Shown: in pieces, positions 54,791 to 63,613 of the stretch | Layout: each line of letters starts with the position of its first letter | Numbering within the stretch: position 1 is the first letter of the stretch | From: Phycisphaerae bacterium | GTDB lineage: Bacteria; Planctomycetota; Phycisphaerae; Sedimentisphaerales; Sedimentisphaeraceae | Assembly (NCBI GenBank): GCA_027078365.1 | Contig: JALWYQ010000010.1 | Location: 62,001 to 126,000, forward strand | Direction: 5' to 3' | Length of the DNA stretch: 64,000 bases | Program-made: the position numbers and the translations under genes | Notes under the pieces: generated by a model | What the model was told of the DNA's origin: nothing | The model's database searches: none | The model's input: the letters and a program-made list of their open reading frames with translations, nothing else

Positions 54791-55186
54791 ATGATAAAAG
54801 AGATTATAACTCCAGCCCTATACGACACTGATGCACTTGGCCATATAAATAACTGCACACTTGCAAGATGGTTTGAACAGGCAAGAAACCCCTTCTTTAA
54901 GATGTTTATCCCACTTGAGGAGGCAAAGCTTACCGAATGGAACTTGATAATGGCAAGAACAGAATACAACTTTATGGCTGAGATTTTCTTGGGGCAAGAT
55001 GTTGAAGTTAGAAGTTTTATCGAAAAAATTGGCAACTCATCACTAACAACCTATCAGCAACTCTGGCAAAGAGGTATTCTCTGCGCAGATGGCAAAGCTA
55101 TCATGGTACATTACGATTTCAAAAATAAATGCTCCGTAACCATTCCAGATGATATAAGAGAAAAACTCAGCCAACATCTAAAATAG
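54791..55186 (+). CDS. Hotdog-fold acyl-CoA thioesterase (YbgC type)
   Basis: 131 residues of the 4-hydroxybenzoyl-CoA thioesterase/YbgC family: the catalytic pattern YDTDALGHINN near the start and the helix LARWFEQAR. Probably hydrolyses a small acyl-CoA; substrate unknown. ATG 54791 follows the recJ stop by 6 nt; a TTG two codons earlier is less likely. Confidence 0.88.
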   Translation: MIKEIITPALYDTDALGHINNCTLARWFEQARNPFFKMFIPLEEAKLTEWNLIMARTEYNFMAEIFLGQDVEVRSFIEKIGNSSLTTYQQLWQRGILCADGKAIMVHYDFKNKCSVTIPDDIREKLSQHLK

Positions 55187-55230
55187 CTACATTAAGAATC
55201 GCTCTAATAATTGCTTTTGAGTAGCAAGTA

Positions 55231-55260
55231 GAACCTTTTTGTCATCCGGCAAAAAGGTTC
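55231..55260. repeat. AAAAAGGTTC hairpin
   Basis: GAACCTTTTT (55231-55240) and AAAAAGGTTC (55251-55260) form an 11-bp perfect stem with the adjoining G-C pair. No U tract follows, so a terminator is doubtful; the same decamer occurs in the repeat clusters at 47978 and 51963. Confidence 0.55.
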
Positions 55261-55292
55261 GCTTGAGAGCCAAATGAATTGTTGGAGGTTCC

Positions 55293-56273
55293 TTACTCCT
55301 TATTCATCACCTTTGTGCGTAGATATCTCGTGCCGGCACTTATGCTAAGCGGCTTCCAATTTGTCCATTCATCGTCGGCACCATCATGTAGCTGCGCATC
55401 CTCAACAAAATTCATCTTAGCATCTAAATCGTCAATATAATTAACCATCAATGCCTCTGGAGTCGCAGGAAGTTTTGGAGAGCCAAATTCATACTTACCG
55501 TGATGAGAGAGGATGATGTGTGTTAGATTGTCAAGAACAGCCTTATCGATTTCAATACCTTTATCTAACAAGAGATCCGCCTTTTGATCTAGCATTATCG
55601 CTGCCTGTACAATATGGCCCAATAGCTGCCCTGTCGTTGTGTAACTAAACGCCAAGTCGTACGACAATTCTGAAGTTTTACATATATCGTGCAGGAAGAT
55701 TCCAGCTAGGACAAGGTCTGCCTGAACATTTGGATACAAAGGCAAAATGCGCACCGCAACCTCTAACATATTGTGGGTATGCTCTAAAAGACCTCCAATA
55801 TATGCATGGTGCATTTTAACCGCAGCGGGAGCCTTGCAGAATTTCTGCATCAATTCTTTATCCGAAAGAAACTCTCTAAGCAGAGCCTTGAGATTACCAT
55901 CCTGTATTTGAGCAAGATTTTGCTTTAGCTCGGCAAACATCGTTGGAATGTCTTTAGATGTTTTAGGCAGAAAATCTTCGATGTTAACCTCTTTAGGATC
56001 AACGACTTCTACTTCGTTAGCAACGATCTGCATATTCCCTTGATAGAGTTCTGTCTTGGCTTTAACCCTCACAAAGCCCTCTTTGGGAATTGAATCGTAC
56101 AACTCCTGTGTCGCATTCCAAACTCGGCAATTTACTTTACCAGTTTTGTCAGAAAGAAACATGGCAATATAAAAATCTCCCCTCGTCGTATTTCTAAGAA
56201 CGGGTTGAGTTACCATGTAAGTATCATTAAGAAACATCCCTGCTTTCAGATCTGCTATATATTGATGTTCCAT
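55293..56273 (-). CDS. YhaM-type 3'-5' exoribonuclease (OB-fold + HD domain)
   Basis: 326 residues. An N-terminal OB-fold nucleic-acid-binding domain (about 10-95, with GKVNCRVWNAT) is followed by an HD phosphohydrolase-type domain: HHAYIGGLLEHTHNM (155-169), FLHD with H195-D196, and HIILSHHGKYEFGSP. This is the domain order of YhaM, which degrades RNA and ssDNA 3' to 5'. Start ATG 56273 has GGAG 6 nt upstream; the longer ATG at 56285 does not. Confidence 0.88.
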   Translation of the reverse strand: MEHQYIADLKAGMFLNDTYMVTQPVLRNTTRGDFYIAMFLSDKTGKVNCRVWNATQELYDSIPKEGFVRVKAKTELYQGNMQIVANEVEVVDPKEVNIEDFLPKTSKDIPTMFAELKQNLAQIQDGNLKALLREFLSDKELMQKFCKAPAAVKMHHAYIGGLLEHTHNMLEVAVRILPLYPNVQADLVLAGIFLHDICKTSELSYDLAFSYTTTGQLLGHIVQAAIMLDQKADLLLDKGIEIDKAVLDNLTHIILSHHGKYEFGSPKLPATPEALMVNYIDDLDAKMNFVEDAQLHDGADDEWTNWKPLSISAGTRYLRTKVMNKE

Positions 56274-56407
56274 TAAAAACTCCAATGCATATATATTTGA
56301 TGAAATCTATCGTTTAATTTTAAGATGATTTTGAAACAGCCCAAGTATTATATCGGACTTAAAAAAATGTAAAAGCAAAATAGTTGATTATTGAAGAATT
56401 ACGCACG

Positions 56408-56415
56408 GCCGATAA
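56408..56415 (+). promoter_or_regulatory. Sigma-28-like -10 element upstream of cheW
   Basis: GCCGATAA, an exact sigma-28 -10 word, but the -35 region (TATTGAAG at 56389) is poor and the leader would be about 160 nt. Confidence 0.35.
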
Positions 56416-56576
56416 TAACTGCCCTAAGGGGGAAATTTCGTACGAAAACGATTTATGCAATCTATAAGATACTGCTAGAGATACAAAATATTATTTTTTT
56501 TGAATCTCAAAGTTATGCAACAAGATTAAAACGTCGAACACAATGGCGTAATTGTTTTTGAAAATAAGGAGATGAC

Positions 56577-57050
56577 ATGAACGCTGAATCATTAATTAGA
56601 ACCGATGGTAAGTTCCTAACATTTGCCTTAGGAGAAGAAGAATACGGCTTTGAGATATTAAAAGTCAGAGAAATCTTCGGGCTTACTAGCATAACACCAA
56701 TACCCCGCACACCAGCTCATATCAAGGGTGTTATAAACTTGCGTGGTCAGGTGATACCGGTATTAGACCTAAGGGTTAAGTTTGGCATGATGGAAGTGGA
56801 GCCAACAGACCAGACCTGTATTATCGTTGTCGAGACTGAGCTTGGCGGCAAGATTGTATCAACTGGCATTATCGTTGATAAAGTTAGTGAAGTTCAGAAT
56901 ATCTCAAGCGAAGACGTAGATCCTGCTCCAGAGTTCGGTTCTATGGTCGAAACAGAGTATATCTTGGGTATTGGCAAGATTAATGGTACAGTGAAGATTC
57001 TTCTAGATATAGACAAAATTCTAGACATCAACGAACTAAGCATGATGTAA
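56577..57050 (+). CDS. cheW: Chemotaxis coupling protein CheW
   Basis: 157-residue stand-alone CheW domain linking receptors to CheA: FLTFALGEEEYGFEILKVRE, IPRTPAHIKGVINLRG, and IPVLDLR. AAGGAG is 5 nt upstream of the ATG. No cheA or other chemotaxis gene is adjacent; the chemoreceptor at 17.7 kb is the only other such gene here. Confidence 0.95.
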   Translation: MNAESLIRTDGKFLTFALGEEEYGFEILKVREIFGLTSITPIPRTPAHIKGVINLRGQVIPVLDLRVKFGMMEVEPTDQTCIIVVETELGGKIVSTGIIVDKVSEVQNISSEDVDPAPEFGSMVETEYILGIGKINGTVKILLDIDKILDINELSMM

Positions 57051-57075
57051 AAAAATCTAAAATGCATACTCAAAA

Positions 57076-57114
57076 GAAGCCCCAATATCAGATGACCGAT
57101 ATCGGGGCTTTTTT
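57076..57114 (+). terminator. Terminator of cheW
   Basis: AGCCCC.ATATC / GATAT.GGGGCT stem with one mismatch and T6. Reads weakly in the other direction for the ribulokinase gene. Confidence 0.82.
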
Positions 57115-57140
57115 GTATTTTCAAGGCTAAAAGTAAATCA

Positions 57141-58826
57141 CTAAGCATGTGCTTGATCTTTTATTTCCAGCAAATCCTTCATCACATTTGACATATCACA
57201 CGAACTACCCTTAACGCCAAAACCATCGTGAAGTTGCATGTAGAGCTTAAAGAGTTTCTTATAAACCTCAACATTCTCTGCGATTGGCTTATAAACGGTA
57301 TCCTTCACAAAACAGATATCCTTCTGCGCATCAGTGCAACTGTCGTAACCACCGTTCTCACTACCTGCCACAACAGACGCAGCAATCGCAGCTCCAAGTG
57401 CGCATGTCTGACTTGAACTCGACACCTTCATCTGTCTGTTTGTAATATCTGCAAATATCTGCATCACCATAGGATTTTTCTCGGCAATACCACCACAGAC
57501 AACAATATCATCAATCGATACACCATACTCTTCAAAGCGATTTATGATTGATAATGCTCCAAATGCCGTCGCTTCAACAAGTGCGCGATATATCTCATGC
57601 GGCTTTGTGTGAAGAGTTTGACCTACTAGCAGTCCGGTTAATCTCTGATCTACAAGTATGGTTCTATTGCCATTGTTCCAATCTAGGTAGAGAAGCCCAG
57701 ACTCTCCCGGTTTTAGCTTTTCTGCCTTTTGTGTTAGACTAACATGCGAACCTTCTTGATCGCCGCCCGGTTGAATTGAATTGACGAACCAATTGTAGAG
57801 GTCTCCAACTGCAGATTGACCAGCCTCTAAACCATAAAACCCTGGCAAGATGGATCCTTCAACAATACCGCAGATACCTGGAATATCTTCGAGCTTGCTA
57901 CCCAAATCTCCAACTACCATATCACAGCAACTCGTGCCCATTATCTTGACCATCGTTCCATCACCGATTCCAGAACCAACGGCGCCGAGATGCGCATCAA
58001 AAGCTCCAACCGCTATCGGAATGCCTTCTTTTAAGCCAAGTTTGTCTGCCCATTCACCGCACAGCTTTCCAGCTTCGGTATCAACTGCATACGCCTCACT
58101 GTATAGACGATCTCTTAACTCTCCAAGCTTTGGATCAAGCTTTGCAAGAAAATCTTTACTAGGCAAACCGCCCCACTCTTTGGAGAACATCGCCTTGTGA
58201 CCAGCTGCGCAGACACTACGCTTTAGTGTCAGCGGATTTGTATCACCCGCCAAAACAGCAGGCAACCAGTCGCAATATTCCACCCAACTAAAAGCCGCAT
58301 TAAATACAGCTTCATCGACGCGCAAGCAATGCAGAATCTTACTAAAGAACCATTCACTAGAATACACTCCTCCGCATTTGGCGAGATATTCTGGGTGCTC
58401 TTTTTTTGCAAGCTCAGTAATCTCACTCGCTTCGGCGAAAGATGTATGGTCTTTCCAAAGCCAAGCCATGGCGTTTGGATTATCTTTAAACTCATCAGCA
58501 AAGGCAAGAGGTGTCCCATCTTTGTCCACTGCTAAAGGAGTCGAACCCGTTGTGTCTATTCCGATACCAATAATCTCATGCGCATCAAAATCTGGCATCT
58601 TCTTCTTAGCATCGTTTATTGCAGCCGTTACGGTTACTTCGATTCCCTTTAGGTAATCGGCTGGGTTTTGCCTTGCAACGTTATGGTCTGATGAATCTAG
58701 AATAATACCGTTTGTACCACTCTCGTATTCGTAAACTGCAACACCAAGTTCACGCCCATCTTTAACGTCAATAATCAAAGCTCTAACCGAGTTTGTTCCG
58801 TAGTCAAGCCCAATTGAATAAGGCAT
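57141..58826 (-). CDS. araB: Ribulokinase
   Basis: FGGY-family sugar kinase, 561 residues, the length of AraB. Motifs: IGLDYGTNSVRALI (ATP-binding start), GIGIDTTGSTPLAVD, GAFDAHLGAVGSGIG, MVKIMGTSCCDM and VVCGGIAEKNPMVMQIFAD. It phosphorylates L-ribulose in arabinose use. araA and araD are not adjacent. GGGATATCT precedes the ATG. Fits the pentose-rich hemicellulose theme of the GH115-like gene. Confidence 0.92.
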   Translation of the reverse strand: MPYSIGLDYGTNSVRALIIDVKDGRELGVAVYEYESGTNGIILDSSDHNVARQNPADYLKGIEVTVTAAINDAKKKMPDFDAHEIIGIGIDTTGSTPLAVDKDGTPLAFADEFKDNPNAMAWLWKDHTSFAEASEITELAKKEHPEYLAKCGGVYSSEWFFSKILHCLRVDEAVFNAAFSWVEYCDWLPAVLAGDTNPLTLKRSVCAAGHKAMFSKEWGGLPSKDFLAKLDPKLGELRDRLYSEAYAVDTEAGKLCGEWADKLGLKEGIPIAVGAFDAHLGAVGSGIGDGTMVKIMGTSCCDMVVGDLGSKLEDIPGICGIVEGSILPGFYGLEAGQSAVGDLYNWFVNSIQPGGDQEGSHVSLTQKAEKLKPGESGLLYLDWNNGNRTILVDQRLTGLLVGQTLHTKPHEIYRALVEATAFGALSIINRFEEYGVSIDDIVVCGGIAEKNPMVMQIFADITNRQMKVSSSSQTCALGAAIAASVVAGSENGGYDSCTDAQKDICFVKDTVYKPIAENVEVYKKLFKLYMQLHDGFGVKGSSCDMSNVMKDLLEIKDQAHA

Positions 58827-58872
58827 AGATATCCCTTTCTAATAGTTGCTCTATCTTAAAAAAATCCTTCTC

Positions 58873-58901
58873 ATTATATTGATAAGCTACTGTCAAGACA
58901 A
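58873..58901 (-). promoter_or_regulatory. Promoter of araB
   Basis: On the minus strand TTGTCT (58896-58901), 17-nt spacer, perfect TATAAT (58873-58878). Confidence 0.6.
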
Positions 58902-58933
58902 CAATGAAAAGACGAAAAAAACTCCCCCTCCAA

Positions 58934-59833
58934 TCAACGAGCCCACCCAGAAGCTAAAAACGCCTTGGGCAGAGATTCTATTATATCCGTTGCAATAAGT
59001 GAGATCTCGCCGAAGTTTTCTCTGGCAACCTCTCCAGCTTTCGAATGCAGAAAAACTGCCGCTATCGAGGCGGACAATGCAGAGCGTTTTGTTGCGCTAA
59101 GTTTAAACTGCGCCCAAAGGGCTGCAACAATACCAGTTAAGACATCACCGCTACCAGCAGTTGCCATTGCTGGATTTGGTTTTCTATTGATGTAGTAGTC
59201 TCCATCTGAAGCAACAATAGTCTCTGCAGATTTCAAAACCAGTGTTGTTTTAGTCGTAGCAGAAAACTTCAATGCTGCCTCTATTCTAGACTCTGGCATA
59301 GGCTCTCTAAAAACACTATTCCAGAGCCTTCGAAACTCTCCCACATGAGGAGTTAAAATTAGGTTGCTTCTATTGCCTTTGTGCCAGCTTCTAATCTTTG
59401 ATAGACAATTTAATCCATCAGCATCTAGTACCAAATCAATCCCATCTTGAGAGATTAACCATCTAAGAACCTCAACAACACTGCTAGAGACACCAATTCC
59501 AGGACCAAACGCCACAATATCGCAACGGTCAATCCTACCCTCAAGTTCAAAAATGGCGTTATATGCAATTTTACCGCCCTCGTCGCTAAGTGGAATTGTC
59601 ATATAGGCTGGGTGAAAACCCGCAACAATCTGCCATATACTCTCAGCCGTAGCAATCTCTACTAGCCCTGCCCCGCTTCGCAATGTAGCTAAACCAGAGA
59701 GACATATTGCTCCACTTAGACCGACACTGCCACCAACGAGGAGTACTCTACCAAAAGTATTTTTATACGCATTAAGATCTCTTGCGCCAAGCCTTGGAAT
59801 ATCTTTAATTTCTGCCAACGGTCTAATCTCCAT
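58934..59833 (-). CDS. nnrD: ADP-dependent NAD(P)H-hydrate dehydratase
   Basis: Repairs hydrated NAD(P)H. 299 residues of the ribokinase-like CARKD fold: GRVLLVGGSVGLSGA, VAFGPGIGVS, LTPHVGEF, and the C-terminal NPAMATAGSGDVLTGI with the catalytic Asp. The NnrE epimerase half found in many fused bacterial proteins is absent, so the epimerase must be elsewhere or missing. Confidence 0.92.
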   Translation of the reverse strand: MEIRPLAEIKDIPRLGARDLNAYKNTFGRVLLVGGSVGLSGAICLSGLATLRSGAGLVEIATAESIWQIVAGFHPAYMTIPLSDEGGKIAYNAIFELEGRIDRCDIVAFGPGIGVSSSVVEVLRWLISQDGIDLVLDADGLNCLSKIRSWHKGNRSNLILTPHVGEFRRLWNSVFREPMPESRIEAALKFSATTKTTLVLKSAETIVASDGDYYINRKPNPAMATAGSGDVLTGIVAALWAQFKLSATKRSALSASIAAVFLHSKAGEVARENFGEISLIATDIIESLPKAFLASGWAR

Positions 59834-59922
59834 CTATGAGGGTTTTTCGCTTGAACAAATACGCACTCCAAGTATATACTGACTTGCCACATAGAACAAT
59901 ACTCAAAATAAAGGATACTCAA

Positions 59923-60744
59923 GTGAGCAATAATTTCAATATAGGCGATATCAAGGTTGGTTTGAACGAAGATATGTTTGTAATGGCAGGTCCGTGCGTA
60001 ATAGAAGGTCTAGACAACTGCCTTGAAATAGCCGACTACCTACTCAAGCTGCGTGATAAAACTGGTGTTAAGTTTATCTTTAAAGCTAGCTTCGACAAGG
60101 CAAACCGCTCAAGCATCTCTAGCTATCGCGGGCCTGGAATCGAAAAGGGCTTAGAAATACTAGCGCAGGTAAAAGAAAAGACCGGATTATCTGTAATGAC
60201 AGATGTTCACGAATCAAGCCAACCAGCCATCTGTGCAGAGGTAGTTGATTGTTTGCAGATTCCTGCTTTCCTTTGCAGACAAACAGATCTGCTAGTTGCC
60301 TGCGCAAAAACCAACAAGCCCGTTAGCGTTAAGAAAGGTCAATTCGTATCACCAGCAGAGATGAAGAACGTCGTTGAGAAATTAAAAGAAGGCGGCGCAG
60401 AGAAGATAATGCTCGCAGAAAGAGGAACTTTCTTTGGCTACAACAGACTCGTCAACGATATGGGTGGAATCGAGGATATGAAATCTCTTGGCTACCCTGT
60501 CATCTTCGATGCAACACACAGTACGCAGCAACCTGGCGGTTTGGGCAATGCTAGCGCAGGCGCTAGAGAAAAGGCTCCTATCTTGGCAAAGGCTGCAATC
60601 GCCGCTGGAGCAAATGCATTATTCCTAGAAGTTCACCCTCGCCCAGAAAAAGCAATGTGTGATGCGGCATGTGTAATGCCTGTTGAGTGGATAGAAAAAA
60701 CTGTTACTGACTGCAAAGCCATATTCGAGATTGTAAGAAAATAA
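59923..60744 (+). CDS. kdsA: 3-deoxy-8-phosphooctulonate (Kdo-8-P) synthase
   Basis: Condenses PEP with arabinose 5-phosphate to Kdo-8-phosphate for lipopolysaccharide. 273 residues: MAGPCVIE, FKASFDKANRSS, TDVHE, QIPAFLCRQTDLL and FDATHSTQQPGG. Start GTG 59923 has AAGGA upstream and gives normal length; a 29-codon longer frame does not resemble KdsA. Its TAA overlaps the next ATG by 1 nt. Confidence 0.94.
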   Translation: MSNNFNIGDIKVGLNEDMFVMAGPCVIEGLDNCLEIADYLLKLRDKTGVKFIFKASFDKANRSSISSYRGPGIEKGLEILAQVKEKTGLSVMTDVHESSQPAICAEVVDCLQIPAFLCRQTDLLVACAKTNKPVSVKKGQFVSPAEMKNVVEKLKEGGAEKIMLAERGTFFGYNRLVNDMGGIEDMKSLGYPVIFDATHSTQQPGGLGNASAGAREKAPILAKAAIAAGANALFLEVHPRPEKAMCDAACVMPVEWIEKTVTDCKAIFEIVRK

Positions 60745-61691
60745 TGGATAAAAAAACGAATCACATCTTTGGACCGGTACCATCTAGAAGACTCGGCTAC
60801 AGTCTCGGTCTTGATATCATACCGATGAAATCATGTACACAAAACTGCGTGTACTGCCAGCTCGGCTTAGATGCCCCAACAACAGAGACCCTCTCTGATT
60901 TTGTAGATATTGACGAGGTTGTTGCCGAACTAAAAAATAAACTCAAAAGTTGCGACAGGATTGACTACATAACATTAAGCGGTAGCGGAGAGCCAACCCT
61001 GCATAGCAAACTCGGCGAGCTTATCGAAAAAATCAAATCAATCTGCGACATTCCCGTGGCAGTAATAACAAATGGCTCTCTGCTTTGGAATAAAAAGGTT
61101 GCAGCAGCCTTGTCGAAAGCAGATGTTATACTACCATCACTTGATGCGGGTGATGAAGAAACATTCAAGGATATCAACAGGCCAAACAGTAACATCTCGT
61201 TTGACAAATTCGTGCAGGGAATGATTGATTTCTCAGCGAGTTACAACGGAAAAATTTGGCTAGAGATTTTCCTAATCAAAAACAGAAACACCTCAGACGA
61301 ACAAATTGAAAAGATGATTTCTATCATAGATAAAATCAACCCCGACAAAATACAGCTCAACACGGCAGTCAGACCAACGGTAGAAGAAGGTGTCGAGATG
61401 GTATCTTCGAGTGAGTTAGAAAGAATCGCTAAGAAAATCGCAAGAGGTGCCGAAGTTATCGCTGATTTCTCAAAGAAAAATCTCACATCGTCAAACGCAG
61501 ACATTGAAACCAATATTTTAGAGATGGTTAAAAGACATCCCTGCAGCGCAGATGATATCGTTGCAACACTTGGAATAGAAAAAGCAGAAGTGGAATCCAT
61601 AACAGAGAGGCTTTGCGCAAACGGTAAACTTGTTGGGAAAAAGAGAAGCAATGCTACATTCTTCTCAATACCAGTAGATAATCTAAAGTAA
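60744..61691 (+). CDS. Radical SAM protein (COG0731-like) with winged-helix tail
   Basis: 315 residues. Radical SAM cluster C31-x3-C35-x2-C38 (CTQNCVYC), then TLSGSGEPTLH (the GxGEPT SAM-binding pattern) and ITNGSLL. The start FGPVPSRRLGYSLG is typical of the wybutosine-synthesis-like COG0731 group found in many bacteria with unknown function. The last ~65 residues look like a winged helix (HPCSADDIVATLGIEKAEVE). Coupled by TAATG to both kdsA and rluD. Confidence 0.85.
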   Translation: MDKKTNHIFGPVPSRRLGYSLGLDIIPMKSCTQNCVYCQLGLDAPTTETLSDFVDIDEVVAELKNKLKSCDRIDYITLSGSGEPTLHSKLGELIEKIKSICDIPVAVITNGSLLWNKKVAAALSKADVILPSLDAGDEETFKDINRPNSNISFDKFVQGMIDFSASYNGKIWLEIFLIKNRNTSDEQIEKMISIIDKINPDKIQLNTAVRPTVEEGVEMVSSSELERIAKKIARGAEVIADFSKKNLTSSNADIETNILEMVKRHPCSADDIVATLGIEKAEVESITERLCANGKLVGKKRSNATFFSIPVDNLK

Positions 61692-62677
61692 TGGCACGTT
61701 TTAATCACAACGAGTTTAGAGCTGGTGAGTATCTTAAGATAACCGTCAGCGGCAATTACAAATCGATTAGACTAGACAACTATCTCTGCGCAAGATTTGG
61801 TAATCTTAGCCGCGCAAAGATGCAGCGAATCATAAAGGCTCAAGACATACTGGTTAATTCCATTAAATCAAAACCATCAAGAAAGCTTCGAGGTGGCGAC
61901 GTAATAGAATTTTATTTGCCAGATAGAGAATTAGTAGCTGACGATTTACCAATAGATATAATCGCAGAAGATGATGCATTAGTCGTAGTCAACAAGCAAC
62001 CGGGAATAATAATACATCCCGCAAGGGGAAATCCGAGAGCAACTTTACTAAACGCTCTACTACATCACGCTACAACAAATTTCTCTGAGAAAAATCAATA
62101 CAAACCAATGGTCGTACATCGACTCGATAAAGAAACAAGTGGAACCGTAGTATTTGCAAAAAGCCCTCAGTACGCCCAAATACTAGCCGAACAATTTGCA
62201 AGTAGAGAGACACAAAAAATATATCTTGCTCTAGTGCATGGGAAATTGCCACAAAAGACTGGCAAAATCGAAGAACCGTTAATGCAACACCCCAGCGCAG
62301 AGCGGCAAGTTGTCTCAGAAAACGGAAAATACGCACTTAGCCTATGGGATGTTATTGAAGAATACGAAGAATTCTCTCTTGTGAAGGTAATTTTAAAAAC
62401 TGGCAGAACCCATCAGATAAGATGCCACCTATCCCATATAGGTAACCCCATTGTTGCAGATACTCTATATGGCGGAAAAAAAATTAAGAGTACAGGTCAA
62501 GAATTGCAAATGTCATCTAGCCTAGATAGAGTAGCACTTCACTCTTGGCAACTTAAGTTTGCTCATCCAGTAACAAATAAGGACGTAGAGTACATAAGCC
62601 CTTTACCAAAAGACATTTACTCTTTCTGCAAAACTCTAGAGAACCCTAAATATTCATTTGATTTAAAGGCCCTCTAG
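61691..62677 (+). CDS. RluD-family pseudouridine synthase
   Basis: 328 residues: N-terminal S4 RNA-binding domain (about 26-85, RLDNYLCARF) and a catalytic domain with HRLDKETSG (Asp nucleophile), KIYLALVHG and TGRTHQIR. RluD modifies helix 69 of 23S rRNA; RluA/RluC relatives modify other sites, and the sequence alone does not decide which. ATG overlaps the previous stop by 1 nt. Confidence 0.92.
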   Translation: MARFNHNEFRAGEYLKITVSGNYKSIRLDNYLCARFGNLSRAKMQRIIKAQDILVNSIKSKPSRKLRGGDVIEFYLPDRELVADDLPIDIIAEDDALVVVNKQPGIIIHPARGNPRATLLNALLHHATTNFSEKNQYKPMVVHRLDKETSGTVVFAKSPQYAQILAEQFASRETQKIYLALVHGKLPQKTGKIEEPLMQHPSAERQVVSENGKYALSLWDVIEEYEEFSLVKVILKTGRTHQIRCHLSHIGNPIVADTLYGGKKIKSTGQELQMSSSLDRVALHSWQLKFAHPVTNKDVEYISPLPKDIYSFCKTLENPKYSFDLKAL

Positions 62678-62814
62678 CAACACACGACTACTCATTTCTA
62701 AGCACCTTTAACTACAGAGCATTTCTAAAAAAGGTGGTTTGTACTCATAATTATCTGCACACACTCCAACACAACTCGTATATCTCTGTAGCAATAGTAC
62801 AAGGGAGAATAATT

Positions 62815-63558
62815 ATGAATAAAACGGAAAAATTAACACTACTGTTAAAGAGAGTAAGCCAAAGAGAGAATGTGTTAGATCTCGATAAATCAGAGCTGAC
62901 TTTTCTATCTAGATTAGCCCCGCTTGATTTAGCCGAAGCGCAAGGCAGATTAATAGAATCTGGGATTGCCGTTAGCGACCTTTACGAAATGTTTGATAAG
63001 TTTAGCGATTCCGGCGTTATTGCAAATCAAGTAGAGTTAATGAGAAAAAAACTCTCTAGCAATCACGTTATGCGATACCTCCTATTAGAGCATGAATATA
63101 GCCTTGCAGTAATTGAAGACTTAAAAGAAGCATGCTGCGAGATAATCAAACTTGACAAGATTAAAACAAGCTCTACTCAATACCGCAGAATATACGAGGC
63201 AACTAGAATGCTAGCGCTAGCTAAGTTGCATATGGACTTTGAAGATGATGTGCTATATCCAGCAGTAAAGGATTGTTCTAAAATAAACTTCTTCGAAAAT
63301 GTTAAAGCAGAACATATCTATCTAAACATAGCAGCTCAAGATTTGTTTATGTTAGTTAGCGATATTGAGAGTTACAGAACTAACGACTTCAAGATAAATA
63401 TATCTTCAACTGTTGAATATCTTTGCCCGGCGATAAAAGAACACATATATATTGAAAACAGCATAATCTACCCAATAATATTAGAGTCATGCAAAGACCA
63501 AAATCTATGGAAATACCTAAAGGATCTGCGCAGCGACATGGGATACTCTATAGTCTAA
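62815..63558 (+). CDS. Hemerythrin-like protein with DUF438-type N-terminus
   Basis: 247 residues. The first ~80 residues resemble the helical DUF438 region (LAPLDLAEAQGRLIESGI). The rest is a four-helix hemerythrin-like domain with likely diiron ligands in LLLEHEYS, KLHMDFEDDVLYP (HxxxE), AEHIYLN and KEHIYIENSIIYP (HxxxE). Such proteins bind oxygen or nitric oxide or sense redox state. GGGAG lies 8 nt before ATG 62815; the longer GTG frame is less likely. No output domain, so the partner is unknown. Confidence 0.82.
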   Translation: MNKTEKLTLLLKRVSQRENVLDLDKSELTFLSRLAPLDLAEAQGRLIESGIAVSDLYEMFDKFSDSGVIANQVELMRKKLSSNHVMRYLLLEHEYSLAVIEDLKEACCEIIKLDKIKTSSTQYRRIYEATRMLALAKLHMDFEDDVLYPAVKDCSKINFFENVKAEHIYLNIAAQDLFMLVSDIESYRTNDFKINISSTVEYLCPAIKEHIYIENSIIYPIILESCKDQNLWKYLKDLRSDMGYSIV

Positions 63559-63613
63559 ATAAAAGACTTTATTTACTTGTTTGATAAATCTCTTTAGGAC
63601 GCTTCGAAAAAAG

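Noticed and set aside
55231-55260. Terminator for the thioesterase gene
   Set aside because: Perfect stem but no U tract on either side; better explained as a member of the AAAAAGGTTC repeat family.
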